Assembly: GCA_002790835.1 (NCBI GenBank)
Contig: PFVX01000037.1
Location: 1 to 60,722, forward strand
Direction of reading: 5' to 3'
Origin: a bacterium CG_4_9_14_3_um_filter_65_15
Lineage (GTDB): Bacteria > Krumholzibacteriota > Krumholzibacteriia > LZORAL124-64-63
Length of the DNA stretch: 60,722 nucleotides
Shown: piece after piece, positions 33,363 to 40,728 of the stretch
Layout: each line of letters opens with the position of its first letter
Position numbering within the stretch: the stretch's first letter is position 1
Made by a program: the position numbers and the translations under genes
The notes under the pieces: model-generated
The model's database searches: none
The model's input: the letters and a program-made list of their open reading frames with translations, nothing else
What the model was told of the DNA's origin: nothing

Positions 33363-34170
33363 CCAGATCAACCTCTCCTGTGAAACTGACCACCGCGGGG
33401 CCTCTCAGATGCAGTCGTCCGGTCCCCGATTCCACCGACACCACCAGGATTTCCCCGCTGCGGGTGCGCACGGTGACCGGACTTTTTCTCGTCCCCCGCA
33501 GGCACATTATCACGGCCGTGGCCGAGGCGCCAGTCCCGCAGGCCAGGGTCTCGTCCTCCACCCCCCGTTCGAAAGTCCGCAGATGGACGCTGCCGTCGGC
33601 GGGGTCCACGGCCGCCCAGTTGGCGTTGCAACCGGCTGCGCCGAACCGCGCATGCCGCCGCAGAACGGGTCCCCAGGTGGCCAGGTCCAGGTCGGCCAGC
33701 GCGCCGGTATCCGGAAGCTGCACCACGACATGGGGCACGCCCGTGTTGCAGAAGCCCAAACCCGACCAGGGCACGTCCGGCAGATCGAATTCGAGATCCA
33801 GATCGCGCCAGCCCGTCAATTCGACTTCCACTTCGCCGGCGTCGATCATCCGTCCGGCGTGCAGGCCGGCGGAGCTGGCGAATTTTCCGCTGTCGCCCAC
33901 CAACCCGGCCGCACGGGCCAGGGCGAAGGCGCAGCGGGCGCCGTTGCCGCACATCTCGGCCTCGCCCCCGTCGCTGTTGGCGTAGTGCATCCGGAAATCC
34001 GCGCCCCCGGGGTCTTTTCCCACCACGATCAAACCGTCGGCCCCGATGCCCATCCGGCGGTGGCACAACCTGGCGATGGTTGTGGCAGGGAGGGGGAACC
34101 GCCCGAGATCATTCTGCAGGAACATGATGAAGTCGTTACCGGCCCCGTGCATCTTGATGAAAGGGGTCAC
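33355..34170 (-). CDS. dapF: Diaminopimelate epimerase
   Basis: DapF interconverts LL- and meso-diaminopimelate for peptidoglycan and lysine. The two catalytic cysteines are present as C74 in EMCGNGARC and C211 in ACGTGASA. KMHGAGNDF opens the protein as usual. The start is a GTG one base after the TAG stop of the lipoprotein gene, with GAGGAG seven bases upstream. This gives 271 aa. The upstream open frame is a shadow inside that gene. The tight join means dapF translation probably depends on ribosomes leaving the lipoprotein gene. Confidence 0.95.
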   Translation of the reverse strand: MTPFIKMHGAGNDFIMFLQNDLGRFPLPATTIARLCHRRMGIGADGLIVVGKDPGGADFRMHYANSDGGEAEMCGNGARCAFALARAAGLVGDSGKFASSAGLHAGRMIDAGEVEVELTGWRDLDLEFDLPDVPWSGLGFCNTGVPHVVVQLPDTGALADLDLATWGPVLRRHARFGAAGCNANWAAVDPADGSVHLRTFERGVEDETLACGTGASATAVIMCLRGTRKSPVTVRTRSGEILVVSVESGTGRLHLRGPAVVSFTGEVDLDD

Positions 34171-34171
34171 G

Positions 34172-35479
34172 CTATTGCTCCTCGTCGATTGCCGTCGAAT
34201 CCTCGACAGCGTCGAGGGTGCTGTCGGGGGCTGGGACCGCCAACGTATCGGCGGGGGCGTTCCCGAACTCCCGCACTGCCAAGGTGTCCCGGGCTGCCGA
34301 GGCGGTATCGGGTTTGGCCTCGGGAGCGGTCCACGGGGTGAGGGTGAACGGGCCTGCCCTAATGGCGAAGCGGGTGAGCAGGCCCGGTTCGATGGTGACC
34401 GGTTCCAGGGTGCGCCAGGGCTCAAGGTAAAAACCGGTCGTGTCGCCGGCCGCATCGCCGAGGGTTAACAGCAGGGTGTCGAACCGGGATGCCACCAGGC
34501 TCTCGGGGATGGCCGAGAAGGTGGAATCCCGGTCGAGATCCGCAAATACGATCACACGGTTTCGGCCCGGCGGAACACTTGCCAGGGTATCGGTCAATGC
34601 GGAGTCCAGGAAGCCCATGGCCAACGAATCGAAGGCCATCGGGGCCGGAGTCCAGCCGGTGTCCGCGGTGGTGATCGCCAGGTTGATCGCGCCGAACCGG
34701 GGGGCCACGGGCAACGGCCCGGCGGGCTCCAGCAACAAACTGCCGGGAGTGTTGAGGGGAAACAGGACGAGGGCCGACAACTCGACCTGCGGCTGTTCGA
34801 CAAAGATGCGAACGGTGTCGGGAAAGAGGCGCCGCGGCTCCTTCTCCCCCAGCCTCAGGTTCCGATCCCCGTCCGCGAAAGCCCGCAGGAGATACGGTCC
34901 CGAGGGTACCGCCAACCAATCGAACTTGAAACGGCCGTACTGGTCACAGCGCACCCGGCGCAGGATGTCCTGCTTGTCCCAGGCTACGGTGTCCGGGGGA
35001 ACCGGATACAACTGCACCATGGCGCCGGCCAGGACGGTATCGGCAATGGCCAGGGCGCCGGAAATGCTCCCGTCGGGAATCTCTCCGCCGGTGGCGATGG
35101 GAAAGCTGCGCTCGATCTGGCCGGAGACCTTGTGGGCGTCCTTCATCGAGGCAGCCACTTCAACCACCACGACGGTATCCGGCGGCAACGCCTGTTCCAG
35201 TTGAACTTCGGCGCGGACGGCTCCGTGCCAGGACGTCTTGCGGAAGCGGCGCTCGGGGTACAGGTGCAGCCAACCGCCGGCCCGGGTCCGGTCCATCTTC
35301 TCGCTGAAGGTGAAGACAAGCCGATCCAGCGAACCCACGTCGACGGCGGCGGAGTCCGGGCTGAAGGAAACCAGGCGCGGCGGCAACTCGTCCACGGGGC
35401 CGCCCGGCGGGGATTCGACCACCGCACAGGCCGCGATGGCCAGCAGACCGAGCACCAGGACCAGGGCCGCACTTCTCAT
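34172..35479 (-). CDS. Lipoprotein with Ig-like (SbsA/Big_5-type) domain, function unknown
   Basis: The N-terminus is a lipoprotein signal: MRS, a hydrophobic core, then AIAAC with C18 as the lipidated residue. Right after it come the segments SPPGGPVDELPPRLV, SFSPDSAAVDV and LVFTFSEKMD, the pattern of Ig-like domains in envelope lipoproteins of Bacteroidota-like bacteria. The rest is beta-rich, with repeated DTxxA stretches and a low-complexity acidic, Ala/Asp-rich tail of about 50 residues (435 aa in all). No catalytic motif is seen. It is joined to argF by ATGA and to dapF by a 1-nt gap, inside an amino-acid operon, which is unexpected. The low-complexity tail suggests a surface-exposed or periplasmic spacer. 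Confidence 0.8.
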   Translation of the reverse strand: MRSAALVLVLGLLAIAACAVVESPPGGPVDELPPRLVSFSPDSAAVDVGSLDRLVFTFSEKMDRTRAGGWLHLYPERRFRKTSWHGAVRAEVQLEQALPPDTVVVVEVAASMKDAHKVSGQIERSFPIATGGEIPDGSISGALAIADTVLAGAMVQLYPVPPDTVAWDKQDILRRVRCDQYGRFKFDWLAVPSGPYLLRAFADGDRNLRLGEKEPRRLFPDTVRIFVEQPQVELSALVLFPLNTPGSLLLEPAGPLPVAPRFGAINLAITTADTGWTPAPMAFDSLAMGFLDSALTDTLASVPPGRNRVIVFADLDRDSTFSAIPESLVASRFDTLLLTLGDAAGDTTGFYLEPWRTLEPVTIEPGLLTRFAIRAGPFTLTPWTAPEAKPDTASAARDTLAVREFGNAPADTLAVPAPDSTLDAVEDSTAIDEEQ

Positions 35480-36393
35480 GGCATCAGGGTGGCCAGGATC
35501 GCGCGCTGGGCGTGCAGCCGGTTTTCAGCCTCGTCGAACACCACCGAGTGGGGCCCGTCCATGACCTCGTCGGTGATCTCCTCGCCCCGATGGGCAGGCA
35601 GGCAATGCAGGACGATGTGCCCCGCATCCGCGCCGGCCAGCAGCTCGGAAGTGATTCGGAAGGGCGCGAAATCGCGGCGCCGTTTCTCGGCCTCCGCCTC
35701 CTGCCCCATGCTGTAGAAGGCGTCGCTGTAGATCACGTGCGCACCCTGGACCGCTTCGACCGGGTCGTGCGTGATCATGAAGGAGGCGCCTGCGGCCTCG
35801 GCCTTGCGCACGACCCCCTCGTCCGGGGTGTAGCCCTCGGGGCAGGCCAGGATGAAGTTGAAGGGAAAACGGATGGCGGCGTTGAGCCAGCTGTTGGCCA
35901 GGTTGTTGCCGTCGCCCACCATGACCACGGTCTTGCCGTCGATGGTGCCGAGGTGCTCCTCGATCGTCATGATGTCCGCCATGACCTGGCAGGGGTGGTT
36001 CAGGTCGGTCAGACCGTTCACCACCGGGACGGTGGCATGGCGCGCCAGATCCACGACTTCCTGATGATCGAACCAGCGGATCATGATCCCATCGACCAGA
36101 CGGCTGAGGACCTTGGCCACGTCGTGGACCGATTCCCGTTTGCCCATGCCGATTTCCTTGTCGGTGACGAACAGGGTCTTGCCGCCCAGCTGTCCCATGG
36201 CGACCTCGAAGCTCACCCGCGTGCGCAGGCTGGGCTTGGCGAAAACGCAGGCCAGGGTCCGGTTGGGGTGGGAATGGGGCAATTCGTGGGCCCGGGCCAG
36301 GGGTTTCTGCTTGTTGGCCAGGGTCAACATGGCCCGCAGTTCGTCCAGGGAAAAGTCGTCGATGGCCAGGAAATCCTTGCGCTGGGCGGTCAC
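35476..36393 (-). CDS. argF: Ornithine carbamoyltransferase
   Basis: This enzyme joins ornithine and carbamoyl phosphate to citrulline in arginine synthesis. The carbamoyl-phosphate loop is SLRTR (55-59), with leucine where threonine or methionine is usual. GLTDLNHPCQ supplies further carbamoyl-phosphate contacts, and DAFYSMGQE and HCLPAHRG are the ornithine-side motifs. HCLPAHRG fits ornithine rather than acetyl- or succinyl-ornithine transferases. The GTG at 36393 has GAGGAG six bases upstream, giving 305 aa; the 29 codons before it lack homology. It starts the run into the lipoprotein and dap genes. No other arg gene is present. Confidence 0.93.
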   Translation of the reverse strand: MTAQRKDFLAIDDFSLDELRAMLTLANKQKPLARAHELPHSHPNRTLACVFAKPSLRTRVSFEVAMGQLGGKTLFVTDKEIGMGKRESVHDVAKVLSRLVDGIMIRWFDHQEVVDLARHATVPVVNGLTDLNHPCQVMADIMTIEEHLGTIDGKTVVMVGDGNNLANSWLNAAIRFPFNFILACPEGYTPDEGVVRKAEAAGASFMITHDPVEAVQGAHVIYSDAFYSMGQEAEAEKRRRDFAPFRITSELLAGADAGHIVLHCLPAHRGEEITDEVMDGPHSVVFDEAENRLHAQRAILATLMP

Positions 36394-36500
36394 GGCAGTC
36401 TCCTCGTGTGGCTGGTTGAGATTCCAGGTCGATGGGCTTCGTTTCGCGCCAAAGATACACCACCCGCGCCGGGATTCCACCTCCGGTTGTGTTGCCGGAT

Positions 36501-37859
36501 CTAAAGGATGTAGCGGCTCAGATCCTCGTCGCGGATGATCTCGGCCAGGGTCCGGTTGACAAAGGCCGCATCGATCGTCACGTCGCCCTGGTCCTCGGCC
36601 GGAACCCGGAACAGGAGGTCGTCCAGAAGCTGGGCCATCAGGGTCTGCAGCCGGCGGGCGCCGATGTTCTCCATGCGCTTGTTGAGTTCGGCGGCCAGGC
36701 GGGCGATCTCCTCCAGGGCGTCCGGCTGGAATTCGAGCCCGCAGCCGTCGACGCGCAGCAACGCGGTGTACTGTTGCACCAGCGAACTCTCGGTATCCCG
36801 CAGGATCCGCACGAAATCCTCCGCGCCCAGGCTGTCCAGTTCGACGCGGATCGGGAAGCGGCCCTGCAATTCGGGAATCAGGTCGCTGGGCTTGCTCATG
36901 TGGAAGGCCCCGGCGGCCATGAACAGGATGTGGTCGGTCTTGACCACACCGTACTTGGTGCTGACCGCGGTGCCTTCGACGATGGGCAACAGGTCGCGCT
37001 GGACGCCTTCGCGCGAGACGTCCGGACCGGAACCGTGACTGCTCTTGCCGGCGATCTTGTCGATCTCGTCGAGAAAGATGATCCCGCCGTTTTCGGTCAA
37101 TTCCACGGCCTCGGCCACGATCTGGTCCATATCCAGCCGCCGCTGGGCTTCCTGCTCGCGCAGGAGCTTGCGGGCCCTGGCCACCGTGACCTTCTTCTCG
37201 GTCTTCTTGCGCGGGAACAGCTCCTTCAGGCTTTCCCCGAACGACGCGTCGAATTCCTCTCCCGCGGAAGTGAAGATGTTGGCGATGGGAACCTTGGTCT
37301 CCTCGCTGGCCACGGTCACCTCACGACCCTCCAGGGTGCCTTCGGCAAGCTGCTGGCCGATCTTGGCGCGGCTGCGCTCCCAGCGGGCGCGGCGCTCGGC
37401 ATCGTCTTCCATTCCCGCAAGGGGCGGAAACAGGGTGTCGAGCAACAGCTCCTCGACCGCCGCATCGATGGCCTCGGAGACTTTCTTTTCCGCCCGCTTG
37501 CGCACCAGGCTGATCCCGTTCTCGACAAGGTCGCGGACCATGGCGTCGACATCCCGCCCCACGTAGCCCTTCTCGGTGAATTTCGTGGCCTCGACCTTGA
37601 GAAAGGGAATCTCGGCGATCTGGGACAGCCGCCGGGCGATCTCCGTCTTGCCCACACCCGTGGGGCCGATGAGGATGATGTTGTTGGGCACCACTTCCTG
37701 CCGCATCTCCTCCGGCAGCTGCATGCGCCGCCAGCGGTTGCGCAAGGCGATGGCCACCGCCCGCTTGGCGTCGGCCTGACCCACGATGTACCGGTCGAGC
37801 AGACCCACAATCTCCTCGCAGGTCCACATCCCGACCCGATCCAGGCGCTTGACTCTCAT
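36501..37859 (-). CDS. hslU: ATP-dependent protease ATPase subunit HslU
   Basis: HslU is the AAA+ unfoldase of the HslUV protease. The Walker A motif is GPTGVGKTEIAR (65-76), the pore loop GYVGRDV follows, and Walker B is GGIIFLDEIDKIA. A charged I-domain lies between them. The protein ends in SRYIL, the short C-terminal tail that docks into HslV. The length of 452 aa is normal. CAGGAG lies seven bases before the ATG, and it follows hslV by one base. The gene order xerC-hslV-hslU matches that of Bacillus codV-clpQ-clpY. Confidence 0.97.
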   Translation of the reverse strand: MRVKRLDRVGMWTCEEIVGLLDRYIVGQADAKRAVAIALRNRWRRMQLPEEMRQEVVPNNIILIGPTGVGKTEIARRLSQIAEIPFLKVEATKFTEKGYVGRDVDAMVRDLVENGISLVRKRAEKKVSEAIDAAVEELLLDTLFPPLAGMEDDAERRARWERSRAKIGQQLAEGTLEGREVTVASEETKVPIANIFTSAGEEFDASFGESLKELFPRKKTEKKVTVARARKLLREQEAQRRLDMDQIVAEAVELTENGGIIFLDEIDKIAGKSSHGSGPDVSREGVQRDLLPIVEGTAVSTKYGVVKTDHILFMAAGAFHMSKPSDLIPELQGRFPIRVELDSLGAEDFVRILRDTESSLVQQYTALLRVDGCGLEFQPDALEEIARLAAELNKRMENIGARRLQTLMAQLLDDLLFRVPAEDQGDVTIDAAFVNRTLAEIIRDEDLSRYIL

Positions 37860-37860
37860 T

Positions 37861-38427
37861 TCAGGACTCCTGCCCCTCGGTGTCGCTTCCGCCGGCTTCG
37901 ATTTCCAGCAGGGTCACCGAATCATTGGTGTAGATGCAGATCTCGCCGGCGATTTCCAGGGACCGGCGACAGATGTCGGCTGCGGACAGCTCGGTATTGC
38001 GTTGCAGCGCCCGGGCGGCGGCCATGGCGTAAGGCCCCCCGCTCCCGATGGCCGCCAGGTTGTCATCACTCTCGATGATGTCGCCGTTGCCCGAAACGGT
38101 GAAGATGTCCTTGTGGTCCATCACGACCATCATGGCCTCCAGCTTGCGCAGGATGCGGTCGCTGCGCCATTCACGGGCCAGTTCCACCGTGGCGCGCCGC
38201 AGGTGCCCGCCGTACCGTTCGAGGTGACCCTCGAACTTCTCGAAGAGGGTCAGCCCATCGGCGGCCCCGCCGGCGAACCCGGCCAGCACCTGGCCCTTGA
38301 AGAGGGGGCGCACCTTGACGGCGCCGCGCTTGGCGATGGTGTTGCCCAGGGTGACCTGCCCGTCGCTGGCGATAGCGCCGCGGCCTTCGCGCAGGACCGC
38401 GAGCACGGTGGTCGAACGGATGATCAT
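37861..38427 (-). CDS. hslV: ATP-dependent protease proteolytic subunit HslV
   Basis: HslV is the N-terminal-threonine peptidase that HslU feeds. The start reads MIIRSTTVLAV, so five residues would be removed to expose catalytic T6. SDGQVTLGNTIAKRGAVKVR contains the active-site lysine region, and GGAADG and IGSGGPYAMAAA follow. The length of 188 aa is slightly longer than usual owing to an acidic C-terminal tail. It is joined by ATGA to xerC and by one base to hslU. Confidence 0.96.
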   Translation of the reverse strand: MIIRSTTVLAVLREGRGAIASDGQVTLGNTIAKRGAVKVRPLFKGQVLAGFAGGAADGLTLFEKFEGHLERYGGHLRRATVELAREWRSDRILRKLEAMMVVMDHKDIFTVSGNGDIIESDDNLAAIGSGGPYAMAAARALQRNTELSAADICRRSLEIAGEICIYTNDSVTLLEIEAGGSDTEGQES

Positions 38428-39383
38428 GATTCGTCCTTCTTCGGTTTGCGGTTCGCCGCCCGTGGGTGCGCCGTATCGTAAGCTTCCCGCAGACGACTGC
38501 GGCTCAGATGAGTGTAGATCTGCGTCGTGGCCAGATTCCGGTGCCCGAGCAGTTCCTGGACCATCCGGATGCCGGCCCCGCCGTCCAGCAGATGAGTCGC
38601 GAAGGCGTGGCGCAGGGTGTGCGGGGATACCCCCTTCATTCCGGCGAGTTCCCGGCAGTAGCGCGCCACCATGGCCTGGACGGTGCGCCGGGCGATGCGC
38701 CGCTCGCCTCGCCCGAAAAAAACGGGGGTGTTGCGCAAATTTCCGGGCAGGATCCCGTCCTCGACTGCCAAGGCCGCTTCCGGCCCGCAGCGTTGTCCAA
38801 GGTAAAGCCGCAGATACTTCCGCGCCACGCCGTCCAAGGGCATGATGCGTTCCCTGTTCCCCTTACCCAGGACCCGCACCCGGTGGTCGGGAAAATCGAG
38901 GTCTCCCAGGTTCAGCCCCACCACCTCGGCCAGGCGCAAGCCGAGCCCGTAGACCATTTCCAGCAGGGCGCGATCACGCATTCCGCGCGCGGTGTCCAGA
39001 TCCGGAAGCCCCAACAGCGCTTCGACATTCTCCAGCGAGAGGTCGTGGGGCAGTTCCCGCCGCCTCCCACCCCGGCTGGTCTGGACCACCGGGGGGATCC
39101 TTTCGATGCGGTCGGTGAGCAGAAGGTAGCGGAAGAAGGACCGGATGGCGGCCAGATGGCGGTCGATGGTGGCGGGGCGGCAGCCTCGGCGCCGCAGACC
39201 GGCCAGATGTCTGCGCACGGCCTCCTTGCCGTCCTGCAAGGCGCTGGTGGACGGATCCTCGTCACCGGGAAAGGCCTCGGCCAGGAAGGCCTCCACATCC
39301 CGCAGGTAGGAGGAAACCGTCCGAGGACTCATGGCCCGTTCCACCTCGATGTGGTTGCGGTAGCCTTCGATCAGACCGGCCAT
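38424..39383 (-). CDS. xerC: Tyrosine recombinase XerC-like
   Basis: This is the second Xer recombinase of the window, a partner of XerD in chromosome dimer resolution. Catalytic residues are R150, K174, H255 and R258 (HTLRHAFATHLL), H281 (LLGHRNLATT) and nucleophile Y290 (IYTHLS). Its place between trmFO and hslV is that of XerC/CodV in many bacteria, and HRNLATTQIYTHL is XerC-like. The length of 319 aa is slightly long, with an extra basic C-terminal tail. It overlaps hslV by ATGA and is one base from trmFO. Confidence 0.92.
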   Translation of the reverse strand: MAGLIEGYRNHIEVERAMSPRTVSSYLRDVEAFLAEAFPGDEDPSTSALQDGKEAVRRHLAGLRRRGCRPATIDRHLAAIRSFFRYLLLTDRIERIPPVVQTSRGGRRRELPHDLSLENVEALLGLPDLDTARGMRDRALLEMVYGLGLRLAEVVGLNLGDLDFPDHRVRVLGKGNRERIMPLDGVARKYLRLYLGQRCGPEAALAVEDGILPGNLRNTPVFFGRGERRIARRTVQAMVARYCRELAGMKGVSPHTLRHAFATHLLDGGAGIRMVQELLGHRNLATTQIYTHLSRSRLREAYDTAHPRAANRKPKKDES

Positions 39384-39384
39384 G

Positions 39385-40728
39385 TCAATCCTTCCGGAGC
39401 CCCCCCAGGGTATCGTCCAGCCCGCCGACCCACGCCGTCATGGCATCGTACGCCCGGCGGGCCTTGGCCTCCTTGCGCACCTTGCGTCCCCGGTGTTTGC
39501 CGGCGACGGCCGGCAGAAGGCCGAAGTTGGCGTTCATGGGCGCAAAGCGGGCCGACGTGGAATCGAAGAGAAAGCCCGACAGCAGGCTGCCACAGACGGT
39601 CTCCGGCGGCAAGGGCGGCAACTCGCGGCCCGCCAGACCCGAGGCGACCTGGAGCGCGGTCCACAAGCCCGAGGCGATGGACTCCACGTACCCTTCCACC
39701 CCGGTGATCTGCCCGGCGAAGAACACGTCGGGCCGGGCCGGCAGACGGAAATTCGGAGTCAGGACCCGGGGAGTGTCCAGGTAGAAGTTGCGGTGCATCT
39801 GTCCCAGGCGCACGAATTCCGCCCGGGCCAGACCCGGAAGCTTGCGCAGGATGGCCTTCTGGGCGGGATGCTTGATCCGGGTCTGAAAGCCGACCAGACC
39901 GAAGAGGGTCCCCTCGCGGTTTTCCTGCCGCAGCTGGACCACCGCGTAGGGCCGAACCCCCGTGCGGGGATCCTCCAGCCCCACCGGGCGCAGAGGACCG
40001 AAGGCCATGGTCATCGGTCCGGAGGCGGCGATCTCCTCGATGGGTTGGCAACCGTCGAACAAGAGCTCCCGGTCGAAATCCCGGACGGTGATCCTTTCGG
40101 CCTCCAGGAGGTCGGCCACCAGGGTCGCGTAACTTTCCTGATCCAGGGGAATGTTCAGGTAATCCGCGTCGCCCCGGCCGTAGCGCGCGGCCCTGTAGAT
40201 CACCTCGAGATCCAGGGATTCCCGCGTGACCGTCGGCGCGATGGCGTCGAAGAAATGCAGCCCGGGCCTCCCGGCCGCGGTGGCGATCCGATCCTGGAGA
40301 ACCGGAGTGGTCAGGGGGCCGGTACAGATCACCCAGATTTTTCCGGCTTCGGCCCGCAAGTCCTCCACCTCCGTGCGATCCAAGGTGATCAGGCACGAGG
40401 CGGCGACCTCGGCCTCCACCAGCGCGGAAAAGGCGCCCGGATCCACGGCCAGGGCCGCTCCGGCCGGGACACTCGCCCGGCGGGCCAGGCCCAGCAAGCG
40501 GCACCCCAGCAGGTCCAGCTCGGCCTTGAGGCAACCGGAGGCCGTCAGGGGATCGATGCTCTTGAGGGAATTGCTGCAGACCAGTTCGGCCAGGTTTCCG
40601 GTCCGGTGCGCCGGCGACGGCCGCACCGGTCGCATCTCGTGCAGGACAACCGGAATTCCGCGTGCCGCCAACTGGAGGGCCGCCTCGCTACCGGCCAGCC
40701 CCCCGCCCACAACATGGACGGTGGTCAC
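39385..40728 (-). CDS. trmFO: Methylenetetrahydrofolate-tRNA-(uracil-5-)-methyltransferase TrmFO
   Basis: TrmFO makes ribothymidine at position 54 of the T loop of tRNA using folate and FAD. The FAD-binding site is VVGGGLAGSEAA (6-17), HEMRP follows the second strand, and the family segments CSNSLKS, SGPMTMAFGPLRPVGL and FFAGQITGVEGYVES are all present. The length of 447 aa is normal. It begins with GTG in a GTGA overlap with topA. The topA-trmFO-xerC-hslVU order is well known from Firmicutes and other groups that use TrmFO instead of TrmA. Confidence 0.96.
   Translation of the reverse strand: MTTVHVVGGGLAGSEAALQLAARGIPVVLHEMRPVRPSPAHRTGNLAELVCSNSLKSIDPLTASGCLKAELDLLGCRLLGLARRASVPAGAALAVDPGAFSALVEAEVAASCLITLDRTEVEDLRAEAGKIWVICTGPLTTPVLQDRIATAAGRPGLHFFDAIAPTVTRESLDLEVIYRAARYGRGDADYLNIPLDQESYATLVADLLEAERITVRDFDRELLFDGCQPIEEIAASGPMTMAFGPLRPVGLEDPRTGVRPYAVVQLRQENREGTLFGLVGFQTRIKHPAQKAILRKLPGLARAEFVRLGQMHRNFYLDTPRVLTPNFRLPARPDVFFAGQITGVEGYVESIASGLWTALQVASGLAGRELPPLPPETVCGSLLSGFLFDSTSARFAPMNANFGLLPAVAGKHRGRKVRKEAKARRAYDAMTAWVGGLDDTLGGLRKD

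Noticed and set aside
36440-36460. TATCTTTG before argF resembling a Bacteroidota -7 element
   Set aside because: No TTTG element lies 19-21 nt upstream, and every other promoter in the window is sigma-70-like; likely chance.
28561-39383. Two tyrosine recombinases as signs of a mobile element or prophage
   Set aside because: Both look like housekeeping XerC and XerD, sit in standard neighbourhoods, and no attachment repeats, phage genes or transposases lie near them.
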